Of a DNA stretch of 64,000 nucleotides, positions 26,920 through 36,600 are shown piece by piece. Location: contig NZ_JAHCAP010000005.1 in NCBI RefSeq assembly GCF_019634815.1, positions 62,001 to 126,000 on the forward strand. Direction: 5' to 3'. A model generated the notes under the pieces. That model made no database searches, was not told the origin of the DNA, and saw only the letters and a list, made by a program, of their open reading frames with translations. The stretch is from Dokdonella sp. GTDB lineage: Bacteria; Pseudomonadota; Gammaproteobacteria; Xanthomonadales; Rhodanobacteraceae. Positions within the stretch are counted from its first letter, which is position 1, and each line of letters opens with the position of its first letter. The position numbers and the translations under genes are program-made.

Positions 26920-29900
26920 ATGAATGCATCGAATCAACTTTCGACCGGCAACGACACACGTATTGCCGTGGTCGGCATGGACTGTCGCCTGCCCGGCGCG
27001 AATTCGGTGGCCGAGTTCTGGCAAAACCTGGTCGCAGCCAAGGAGACCCTCACCACCTTCACGGATGAGCAACTGCTCGCTTCCGGGGTGAAGCGCCGCG
27101 AGTTCGAGAACCCGCACTATGTCCGCACGCGAGGCGTCATCGACGACATGGATTGTTTCGATGCGGCATTCTTCAATGTGACGCCGCGTGATGCCGAGCT
27201 GCTGGATCCCCAGCAGCGGGTTTTCCTCGAATGCGCTTGGCACGCACTGGAGGACGCCGGTGTGGATCCGGCCGATACGGCGCTTCGCATTGCCGTGTTC
27301 GGCGGAGCCGGGACGCCGTACTACCTCGTTGACGCGCTCGGCAACCGTGCGGTGAGGAAATACGCCAGCGGAACATCGATCGTGACCAGCAACGATCGCG
27401 ACTATCTGACCACGCGCGTGTCCTTCAAGCTCGACCTCAAGGGGCCGAGCATGAATGTGCAGACTGCCTGCTCGACCGCCCTGGTGTCGGTGGTGCTGGG
27501 CATTGACTGCCTGCTCAATCACCAGAGCGATCTCGTGCTTGCCGGAGGCGTTTCGCTGGAGCTTCCGCCGCACCGGGGATACCTCTATCAGACGGGTGGC
27601 CTGCAGTCGCCAGACGGTCGTTGCCGCACTTTCGACAAGGACGCTGCCGGTACCGTATTCAGCCGCGGATGCGCCGTGGTTGCGCTCAAGCGCTTCGCCG
27701 ATGCGGTGGCCGATGGAGATCATGTGTATGCGGTCATCCTCGGCGGAGCCGTCAACAATGACGGCAACCGCAAGGTCAGCTACACCGCGCCCAGCGTGTC
27801 GGGCCAGGCCGAGGTCATCACCGAGGCCATCGAACTGGCAGGCGTCCCTGTCGAATCGATCAACCTGGTCGAGGCGCATGGCACCTCCACGCCCAGCGGT
27901 GATCCGATCGAGGTGGCTTCGCTGACACAGGCCTTTCGCCAATACACGCAAGCCAGGAATTTCTGCCGGATCGGATCGGTCAAGACCAACATCGGACACA
28001 CGGACGTCGCTTCCGGTGGCGCCAGTCTGATCAAGGTCTGTCTCAGTCTTCAGCATGGGATCGCGCCTGCATCACTGAACTTCAATCAGCCCAATCCGGA
28101 GATCGACTTTGAAGCCAGTCCGTTCGAAGTCAATACACGGACTTGCGCCTATGCCGGAACCGCAGGTGCGCCGCGGCGGGCGCTCATCAATTCCTTCGGC
28201 GTCGGTGGCACCAACGCCTGCCTTGTACTTGAACAGCCGCCGACCTTGCCGGCCGGGGAATTGATGCCGCGCGAACGGGACTTGCTGCTGCTGTCAGCAC
28301 ATGACAAGGCCGCGCTTGAACGGCTGCGGGCAGATGTCGCTGCCCATGTGCGGGGCAATCCCTCGCTCGATCTGCGCGCATTCGCCCACACTTCGCGCTG
28401 CAAGCGACGAGTCCATCGCTTCAAGGCCATCTTTCCGTTTGCCGACGCCACGGACCTGTGCGCGCAGCTGGACGAAGCGCGTGCACCGCTTGTGCGGACG
28501 GCGGCAGCCGATGCGCCGATGGTGTGGATGTTTCCCGGACAAGGCAATCAGTTTCCCGACATGGGCCGTTCGCTGTATCAATCCAATCCGGTCTTTCGTG
28601 AAACGATCGACGATTGCGCGCGATTGCTCACAGGGCAACTGGGCCGGGACATCCGCGAAGTCCTGTATCCCGACCCGTCCCGGCGCGATCAAGCCGCTGA
28701 ACTGCTCGCTCAAACCCATATCACGCAGCCGGCGATCTTCATGGTCAGCTACGCGACCGCGCGCGTGTTCGAGCAAGCGGGCCTGCGACCCGACATCCTG
28801 ATCGGGCACAGTGTCGGAGAGTATGTCGCTGCGGTCGTCGCCGGCGTGATGACGCTGGAACAGGCTTTGCTTGCGGTCGCGTTTCGCGGCCATTTGATCC
28901 ACTCCTTGCCCGGTGGGTCGATGCTTGCGGTCCTCAAGAGTGAATCCGAGTTGCAGTCGATCCTTCCGGATGATCTCGACATCGCGGTGATCAACAGCCC
29001 GGAGCTGGTGGTCGTTTCCGGAACCGACGAGGCGATCGCGGCCTTTGCGGAGCAAATGGCGGGGCAGAAAGTATTCTGCAAGAAGCTGCCCACTTCGCAT
29101 GCGTTTCACTCACGCATGATGCGCGCGAGCCTGGATGCGTATCGCCAGCACTTCCGCGGCATCACGCTGGCACCGCCGCAGATTCCGATCATGAGCACGG
29201 TAACCGGCAAGCAACTGTCGGCGGCGCAGGCCACGGATCACGAGTACTGGGTGCAGCATGTGGTTGATCCGGTACGGTTCGGTGCGGCGGCTGCCGAGAC
29301 CATGCGAAAGGAGTCGCTGGTCTTTCTTGAATGCGGGCCTGGCCATTCGTTGGAATCGGCGGTGCGCCGGCAACTTGCGCCGCAATCCACGCATGCGGTC
29401 ATCAGTACGCTGAAGGAAGGCGTCGATGCGGTCGCCGCGGTCGATGGCGCGCTTGCGCGCCTGTGGGTGGAAGACCACAAGGTTGATCTTGCGGCATATT
29501 TCGGCACGGCGGCTTGCCGCAAGGTGCCGTTTCCGCTGTTGCCCTTCGCACGAACCCGGTACTGCATCGACTTTGCCGCGAACGCCTCGCTTGATGGCGC
29601 CGAGCGCAATCCGCGCAAGGAGGATCCGGCAACGTGGTATGCGGTTCCCGGCTGGCGGCGCACGCCATCAGCCATGCATGCGCCGCGGCTGGAAACCGAT
29701 GCGCCGGAGTCTGCGCCGATCTGGCTGGTCTTCGCCGCGGATCCGCTGGCGCAGGCATGTGCAAGCACGCTGCGCCAACGACAGCAGCGCTGCATCGTGG
29801 TTCGGCAGGGATCGGAATATCAACAGGTCGGTGACGACGTCGTGCTTGACCCGCGGCAGCGCGGCGATTTCGACAGGCTGTTGCGTGGCTTGCCGCTCGC

Positions 29901-32469
29901 AGGCGCTTGCTTGCGCATCCTGTACGGCTGGACGCACACGCCGGGAACTAAAGGCGCGGTGGGCCCACGGCAAGCCGATGCGATGCTGGAAGCATCTTTC
30001 CATGCGATCGTCAGGCTCGAGCGCAGCCTGATTGAACATGCGAGCGGCGCGCAGGTGCGGCTGCTGGTTCTCGCCGATGATGCGTTCGACGTCAATGGTG
30101 GAACTGCCATCCGCGTCGAGCGTGCCTTGGCCCTGGGCCCTGCGCGGACGCTGTTCAAGGAGCACCCGGCGTTCTGCAGTCGATTCATCAACATACAGTC
30201 CGGACATGCCAGCGAAAGTGGCGCAGCAAATCTGGTCGAGGCGCTGTTGATGGAATCGGCGATGGACGTCGATGACGCCGTCGTCAGCTATTGCGGAACG
30301 ACCCGTTGGGCCGAATGCTTCGAACCGCTGGAACTGAGGCCGCTGGAGCCTGCGATCGGTGTTGATCCGGCTGCGCTGGCATTGCGCGAGGGCGGTGTTT
30401 ATCTGCTCACGGGAGGCGCGGGTGGCATCGGGCGTACCTGTTCGAGATTGATCGCCGAGCGCGTGCGCGCGCATTTCATCTGGACTGGGCGCAGGGCGAT
30501 GCCGCCGGCGCAGCAATGGGATGAGCTGATCGCCGCCGGCGAAGATGACGAATTGATCGAACGCCTCCAGGCGATTCGTTCGATCGAGGCGCTTGGTTCG
30601 AGTGTCGAAGTGCATGCGGTCGAGTGCAGCAACCTCGAAGGCATGCGGCGGCTGCGCGATGATGTCGAATCCCGACTGGGCGTCGTCAATGGCATCGTCC
30701 ACGCCGCAGGCGTGGCAGGCGGCGGCGTCATTGCCTTGCGTGAAGAGGCCGATTTCGATGCCGTATTGCGGCCGAAGGTTCATGGCGCGCTGGTTCTGCA
30801 TGAGTTGTTCGGCGACCATGCGCTCGATTTCATTCAGTTCTGTTCGTCGGTGACGGCGCTGTTCGGCGAAGCCGGGCGTGTCGATTACACCAGCGCGAAC
30901 GCGTTTCTCGACGCGATCTGCCGTGCCGGCCTCTGGCGCAAGGCGCGCCGTGCGCTCTCGGTCAACTGGTGCGAGTGGGCCGAGGTCGGCATGGGGGCGT
31001 CCTGGGAAGCGGAAAAGCTCCGCCGCAAGAGCAGCAGCGTGCGCGCCCGGCGCATGGATGCCTTGACGGGTGTGGTGCCGGGCTTCGCGCCGTCACTCGA
31101 CCGTCTCGCGGACAGCGATGACGCGTGCGAAATCCGCGTCGACATCGACGCCGCGAAACACTGGATCCTTGCCGAGCACCTGCTCTCGGGCCAACCCACC
31201 ATGGTCGGAACCTCGTATCTCGATATCCTCCGGCGCTGGGGCGCCGGGCGCGGACAGGCGTGCATGCGGATACGGGAGGCGAGCTTCTCCTCGCCGCTGA
31301 TCGCCATGGGCGGTGTGGCGCCGGAGCTGCGACTGACTTGCAGCAAGGGACGTGGCGACAGCTGGGCGTTCTCTTTCGCCAGCATCACCACCGACGACGC
31401 ACGCAAGGAGCACATGCAGGGCGAGGTTTCGTTCGACGTCGTCGCCGATCCACCATCGCTGGCCGAATGCCTGGCGCGTTGCTCAGGGCAGACGCTCATG
31501 CAACGCCATTTCACATCGATGTCCGATCCGAACGGCAACACGCTGCTTCACTACAGCCAGCGCTGGGACTGTCTGGAAGCCTTGCACGTCGGCGAAGACG
31601 AGTGGGTGGCACGCCTGGAGCTGCCGCGGCAGTTCGCAGCGGATTTCGACCACTTTGACCTGCACCCGGCGATGCTCGACGTTGCAACCTCCTGCCACTT
31701 CGCTGCGTTGCCGCGGTATCGTGACACCTACTTGCCATCATCGTATGGCGAAATCATCGTGCTGGCACCGTTGACGCCGCAAATGCATGTTTGGGGCAGG
31801 CCGAGCACCCGACAAGCCGAGGATGCTTCCCGCGTTGCCTTCGACTTCGTGCTGTTTGACGCCCAATCACGACCGGTCATGCTGGTGCATGACTACGTGC
31901 TGGCTCGTGTCGGTTCGGCGGCTCCCGCTCAGGCCCGTGGCCGCAAACCGCCCGCGGCCATCAAGATTGACGCCATCAGCCCGGAAGACGGAAAGCACGC
32001 ATTCGCGCAGCTCCTGGGGCAGGACCTTGCGCAAGCCATCGTCCATCCACAGGATTTCCAGCTGGAATTCGACCTGACCCGACTTTCCCACGTGCGCCGC
32101 AAGCTGCGCGAGGGTCTGGCGGCAAGTCCGAGTGATTCCGCTGTCGACGATCGGCCGGAAATCGCCACGGACTTTGTCGAACCGGAAAACGACATCGAAC
32201 GGGGGATAGCCGCGATCTGGTCGGCCATTCTCGGCGTGCGCCGGATCGGTGCCAACGATGCCTTCAACGAGTTGGGTGGAAATTCGCTGCTCGCAATTCA
32301 GGCGATTGCCGGAATCGGCGAGGAGTTCAATGTCGAGATCAAGGCGAGTGAATTCATTGGCTCGGTGACGGTGCGCTCCCTTGCGCACCTCATCCTTGCC
32401 AAGATCGTCGAAGGGCAGGACGAAACCGAACTGCTGCAGGAATTGCTGGCGGAGCAGGAAACCTCATGA
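26920..32469 (+). CDS. Type I polyketide synthase KS-AT-KR-DH-ACP
   Basis: 1849 residues. KS about 13-435 (TACSTA with Cys near 183, EAHGTST, NIGHTD: complete triad). AT about 535-830 (GHSVGEY and HAFH near 726, the malonyl-CoA signature). A structural KR half about 895-1150, then the catalytic KR about 1155-1340 (GGAGGIG; Ser in CSSVTALFG; YTSAN). It lacks the LDD triplet of B-type KRs (AGG instead). A DH-like double hotdog about 1405-1640 has His in EHLLSGQP and Asp in HPAMLDVATS, but the usual HxxxGxxxxP and DxxxQ motifs are altered. ACP about 1745-1825 (LGGNSL, Ser near 1789), then an acidic tail. DH after KR is not the canonical order. It extends the peptide by one malonate unit. Five bp after the first NRPS; the stop overlaps the ER start (ATGA). 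Confidence 0.92.
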   Translation: MNASNQLSTGNDTRIAVVGMDCRLPGANSVAEFWQNLVAAKETLTTFTDEQLLASGVKRREFENPHYVRTRGVIDDMDCFDAAFFNVTPRDAELLDPQQRVFLECAWHALEDAGVDPADTALRIAVFGGAGTPYYLVDALGNRAVRKYASGTSIVTSNDRDYLTTRVSFKLDLKGPSMNVQTACSTALVSVVLGIDCLLNHQSDLVLAGGVSLELPPHRGYLYQTGGLQSPDGRCRTFDKDAAGTVFSRGCAVVALKRFADAVADGDHVYAVILGGAVNNDGNRKVSYTAPSVSGQAEVITEAIELAGVPVESINLVEAHGTSTPSGDPIEVASLTQAFRQYTQARNFCRIGSVKTNIGHTDVASGGASLIKVCLSLQHGIAPASLNFNQPNPEIDFEASPFEVNTRTCAYAGTAGAPRRALINSFGVGGTNACLVLEQPPTLPAGELMPRERDLLLLSAHDKAALERLRADVAAHVRGNPSLDLRAFAHTSRCKRRVHRFKAIFPFADATDLCAQLDEARAPLVRTAAADAPMVWMFPGQGNQFPDMGRSLYQSNPVFRETIDDCARLLTGQLGRDIREVLYPDPSRRDQAAELLAQTHITQPAIFMVSYATARVFEQAGLRPDILIGHSVGEYVAAVVAGVMTLEQALLAVAFRGHLIHSLPGGSMLAVLKSESELQSILPDDLDIAVINSPELVVVSGTDEAIAAFAEQMAGQKVFCKKLPTSHAFHSRMMRASLDAYRQHFRGITLAPPQIPIMSTVTGKQLSAAQATDHEYWVQHVVDPVRFGAAAAETMRKESLVFLECGPGHSLESAVRRQLAPQSTHAVISTLKEGVDAVAAVDGALARLWVEDHKVDLAAYFGTAACRKVPFPLLPFARTRYCIDFAANASLDGAERNPRKEDPATWYAVPGWRRTPSAMHAPRLETDAPESAPIWLVFAADPLAQACASTLRQRQQRCIVVRQGSEYQQVGDDVVLDPRQRGDFDRLLRGLPLAGACLRILYGWTHTPGTKGAVGPRQADAMLEASFHAIVRLERSLIEHASGAQVRLLVLADDAFDVNGGTAIRVERALALGPARTLFKEHPAFCSRFINIQSGHASESGAANLVEALLMESAMDVDDAVVSYCGTTRWAECFEPLELRPLEPAIGVDPAALALREGGVYLLTGGAGGIGRTCSRLIAERVRAHFIWTGRRAMPPAQQWDELIAAGEDDELIERLQAIRSIEALGSSVEVHAVECSNLEGMRRLRDDVESRLGVVNGIVHAAGVAGGGVIALREEADFDAVLRPKVHGALVLHELFGDHALDFIQFCSSVTALFGEAGRVDYTSANAFLDAICRAGLWRKARRALSVNWCEWAEVGMGASWEAEKLRRKSSSVRARRMDALTGVVPGFAPSLDRLADSDDACEIRVDIDAAKHWILAEHLLSGQPTMVGTSYLDILRRWGAGRGQACMRIREASFSSPLIAMGGVAPELRLTCSKGRGDSWAFSFASITTDDARKEHMQGEVSFDVVADPPSLAECLARCSGQTLMQRHFTSMSDPNGNTLLHYSQRWDCLEALHVGEDEWVARLELPRQFAADFDHFDLHPAMLDVATSCHFAALPRYRDTYLPSSYGEIIVLAPLTPQMHVWGRPSTRQAEDASRVAFDFVLFDAQSRPVMLVHDYVLARVGSAAPAQARGRKPPAAIKIDAISPEDGKHAFAQLLGQDLAQAIVHPQDFQLEFDLTRLSHVRRKLREGLAASPSDSAVDDRPEIATDFVEPENDIERGIAAIWSAILGVRRIGANDAFNELGGNSLLAIQAIAGIGEEFNVEIKASEFIGSVTVRSLAHLILAKIVEGQDETELLQELLAEQETS

Positions 32470-33578
32470 GCGATTTGACCTCTGCCATCGCCAACCTTTC
32501 GCCGGAAAAGAAGGCGGAACTGATTGCCCGATTGAAGATGGGGCGATCCCCTGCAGCGCGGACGACGACCGTCGACTTCGATGCCAATCATGAGTATCGA
32601 TTTCGATCCGACGCGCCGTTCGACCTGGTGGCCGAACCACTCACGGTGGCCGATCCCGATCCGGACTGCGTGCAGATCCAGGCACGCGCCGCTTCGCTCA
32701 ACTTCCGCGACGTGATGATAGCGCTGCGCCTCTATCCCGCCTCCCCGGAAGTTCCGAGCAACATGGGCTCGGACTATGCGGGTGTGGTCACCAAGGTCGG
32801 CAGCCGGGTGACCCGGTTCCGGCCCGGCGATGAGGTCATCGCCATGAACATCGGGCATGTCGAGCAAGGCCGGATCCGCTCCAACTCGCATTTCGCCCGC
32901 TGTCTGAACATCTACGAGATGTGCGTATTTCGCAAGCCGCGAGGGCTGGGCTTCGTCGAGGCCTCATTGATTCCAACGGTGTACTTGACTGCATGGCTCG
33001 CCCTGGTGCACTGCGCACGCCTGGAACGCGGTGAGCGGGTGCTGATTCACACTGCCACCGGTGGCGTGGGGCTGGCCGCGATTGAACTGGCGAGACATCT
33101 GGGCGCCGAAGTGCTTGCCACCGCCGGTACCGCCGACAAGCGCGACTACCTGAAATCGCTGGGCATCTCCGACATCGGTGATTCCCGCAGTGCCACGTTT
33201 GCGGCGCAACTGCGGGCAGCCGGCCGCATTCCGGAAGTGATCCTCAACACGCTGGCGGGTGACCTCATGTTCGAGGGGCTCGCCCTGCTCGGTCCGTTCG
33301 GACGATTCGTGCATATCGACAAGAAGGATATTGCCGCGGACACGCCGCTGCCGATGGGGCGTCTGGTTCAGGGATTGGCGTTCCACTTCCTGGATATCTC
33401 GCTGCTGCTGCGCAACCCGCGCCAACTCGATGGCGCGATGACCGCGCTGGTCGATCTGTTCGAGAGGGGCTGCATTCGTCCGATCGAACACCGTTGCTAT
33501 CGAGCCGCGGAAGTGAAGCGCGCAATCACCGACTTGTCGCGCGGCACGCATATCGGCAAGTTGGTGATCGAGTATTGA
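32466..33578 (+). CDS. Free-standing PKS-type enoyl reductase with N-terminal docking-like helix
   Basis: 370 residues of the medium-chain dehydrogenase/quinone-oxidoreductase superfamily, in the form used as ER domains of polyketide synthases: AASLNFRDVMIALRLYP near residue 77, GSDYAGVV, HTATGGVGLAAIELARHLGAEV (NADPH-binding TGGVG) near residue 195, and C-terminal RAAEVKRAITDLSRGTHIGKLV. No zinc ligands. The first 25 residues (LTSAIANLSPEKKAELIARLK) resemble the short helical N-termini of NRPS/PKS proteins and recur in the downstream NRPS, so the enzyme probably docks onto the line. It would reduce the enoyl intermediate made by KR and DH. The ATG overlaps the PKS stop. Confidence 0.88.
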   Translation: MSDLTSAIANLSPEKKAELIARLKMGRSPAARTTTVDFDANHEYRFRSDAPFDLVAEPLTVADPDPDCVQIQARAASLNFRDVMIALRLYPASPEVPSNMGSDYAGVVTKVGSRVTRFRPGDEVIAMNIGHVEQGRIRSNSHFARCLNIYEMCVFRKPRGLGFVEASLIPTVYLTAWLALVHCARLERGERVLIHTATGGVGLAAIELARHLGAEVLATAGTADKRDYLKSLGISDIGDSRSATFAAQLRAAGRIPEVILNTLAGDLMFEGLALLGPFGRFVHIDKKDIAADTPLPMGRLVQGLAFHFLDISLLLRNPRQLDGAMTALVDLFERGCIRPIEHRCYRAAEVKRAITDLSRGTHIGKLVIEY

Positions 33579-33603
33579 ACGCGCAGGACGTTGGGCGTCG
33601 ACG

Positions 33604-36600
33604 ATGAGCGCAGACGAACTGCAGGCAAAGCTGAAGGCGTTGGGGCCCGAGCAGATCAGGCGCTTGATGGCCAAGCGCCGCGATGGCGGGGCGATGCAAG
33701 CCGAGCGCCCGGCCGAGTACGGACAGGAATTTCCAGCCTCGCTTGGACAGGAGCGCTTCTGGTTCCTCAGCAAGCTCTATCCGGATACGCCCGACTACAA
33801 CATTCCATTGGCAGTGCTTGTCGATGGTGACGGCGTCGACGCTGGCGTCTTGCAGCACAACTTGAACGCCGTTGTCGCTGCCCACGAGATCTTCCGCACG
33901 ACATTTCATCAGCAATCGGCTGGCGTCATGCAGCGCGTGCATCCGTCACTTGAGCTCGAGGTGGAGCTGGAAGACCACAGCGTCGACTACGCTGCCGAAG
34001 GCGAGGGTCTGATCGAGCGTTTGGCGAAGGCGCACGGGCAACGCCGCTTCGCCACGGACCAGCTGCCCCTGCTGGCGGTTGCGCTGGTCCGCCTCTCGAC
34101 TTCCCGCCATCTCCTGCTGCTGAACATTCACCATTTGATTTCAGATGGCTGGAGCAACTCGCTGCTCTCGCGAAGTCTCACTGTGGCGCCAGGGGCGTCG
34201 ATCCCGCGACCGCAGCGGCAGTATCGTGACTTCGTCGCACATGAGCGCACCTGGCTGGCGGGTGAAGAGTGCCGGCGCCAACTCGACTTCTGGCTGGATG
34301 TATTGCGCGATGCGCCGTCGCCTCCGGTGTTTCGCGCGGCTGCGGCTGCAGACATGGCCGCGAATGCCGGCGGTCTGTTCACCATCGACCTCCCACAGGC
34401 GCTGTGCTCGCGGATCGCCTCTTGCTGCAGCGCGCTGGGCCGAACCCAGTTCCAGTACTACGCCACTTGCTTTGCGTTGCTGCTCAGCCGCTATGCAATG
34501 GTTGATGACATCGTGATCGGGTCTCCGGTCGCCAATCGGAGCAGACCGGAATTTCTTCAAACCTGCGGCCTTTTCATCAATACGCTTGCATTGCGCTTCC
34601 GGATCGATCCAGCGCGCTCCTTTGGGCAGATTCTCGCTGAGGGCGCGGCCATGATCGAGGCGTGTCTTGCGCGCCAGGAGCTTCCATATGCCGAGCTTGT
34701 GAAACACATCCAGGTACAGCGAACCCTGGATGAAAATCCGCTGTTCAACGTGCAATTCGCTTTTCAGTATTTCCCCCATCAGAAGGCATCGGCGGACTTT
34801 CGTTTGCTGTCGGTCGATCATGGTGTGGGCAAGTTCGATCTTGGCGGGTACGTTGAAATCTCGGGGGCCGGGAACCGGCTTTCATTGGCCTACCGGCATC
34901 GCGCTTTCGCCCGAGTCGATGTCGAGCGCATTGCTGCGGATTTCATGCATGTCCTCGAATATGGACTGCAACCCGAACCAGGCAGCTTGCTCGCCAACGA
35001 GTTCCTGCCTGCCGCGAGTTTGGCGCAGCTCGATGGTCCGAGCATGCAGCGCCCCGGCGGAAACTGGTTTGGCCTCTTCGAGCGGCAAGTCGAGCGCCAC
35101 GCGGATCGTCCTGCCTGTATCGACGAAGCCGGAGCGCTCGATTACGCCACGCTTGACGAGATGGTCGAACGCGTTGCGGCAGCGCTGCGCGGTCAGGGTG
35201 TTCAGCCCGGCGATCGTGTGCTGCTGCGTGCACCACGCAATCGCCACTTCTTGATTGGCCTGCTTGCTTGTCTGCGTACGGGCGCAGCCTATGTGCCGGT
35301 AGCGCAGGATGCGCCGCATGCCATCGAACGCATGCTTGAGCACGAGGCGGGAGCGCGTCTGGTGTTGGGGACGCCGGGAATCGGAGCCCTGGCACAGCTT
35401 TCGTACGAAAGCGCACTGGCGTGCAAGCCGTTGACGCGTGTGCCGCCGGTGGAGGTGGCCGATGACGACGCAGCCTACGTGGTGTTCACTTCCGGATCGA
35501 CTGGAGCGCCGAAGGGCGTAGTTGTGACTCACGCGGGGCTCGTCAACTACACCCTGTCCTTGCTTGAACGGCTTGCTGATCCGGAGCTGGCGAGTTACGC
35601 GCACCTTTCCGCACTGGATGCGGATCTTGGCAACACTGCGATTTTCCCGGCGCTCGCCAGCGGTGCGGCGCTGCTGCTTCCGGATGCACAGACACTGCTC
35701 GACGCGCAGCGCCTTGGCGCGTTCTACCTGCAGCACCGCGTCGACGTGGCCAAGATGGTGCCATCGCATTTGCGCGTACTGCGATCTCGGCTGCGCGAAA
35801 TCCTGCCACGGCGCGTGTTGATCAGTGGCGGCGAGGCACTCGATGAAAGTCTGATCGCAGCCATTCGTGCCTGCGCTCCGGATCTGCGCATCTTCAACCA
35901 CTACGGTCCGGCCGAGACCACGATCGGGGTGCTCATGCACGAGCTGGCGATTGATGCGCAAACGGCCCCGCCGCTGGGGACGCCGATCGCCAATACACGC
36001 GTTTGCGTGCTCGATCGGCACGGTCGCGCGGCGCCGCGCGGCAGCCAGGGTGAATTGGCGATCAGCGGTGCTGGTGTCGCACGTGGCTATCTTGGGCAGG
36101 TTGCAGCGGATGCGCCGCGTTTCGTCAGCGCAAGGGACGGGACCAGGCAATACCTCAGCGGTGATCGTGCCAGCCTGATCGACGGGGCGGGTTTCGTTTT
36201 CCTTGGTCGAGGCGACAACCGGGCCAAGGTCGGTGGCGTCATGGTGCAACCCGAGGCCATTGCCGGCTGCCTGATGCGACACCCCGCGGTGGTCGCGGCG
36301 CAGGTCTGGGCCGAGGCGGGCGATGACGGGAACCTGCGGCTGCAGGGAGCCGTGGTGGTGCGTGAGGATGTCGAGCTGCGTCATCTGCGTGCATACCTGC
36401 TGCAGCACTTCCGTCCGGCGCAGTGCCCGGCGCTGGTCGTGCTGCCATCGATGCCGCTCAATGCCAATGGCAAGCTGGATTCGCGGGCGCTGCGCCGGAT
36501 GTGCGAGGGCGGTGGTGTGCGCGGCGGCATCGACTTGCCGCGCGATGCCGTGGAGCTTGAGCTGCAGCGCTTGTTCCAGCAGGCACTTGGCGTGGCCGCG

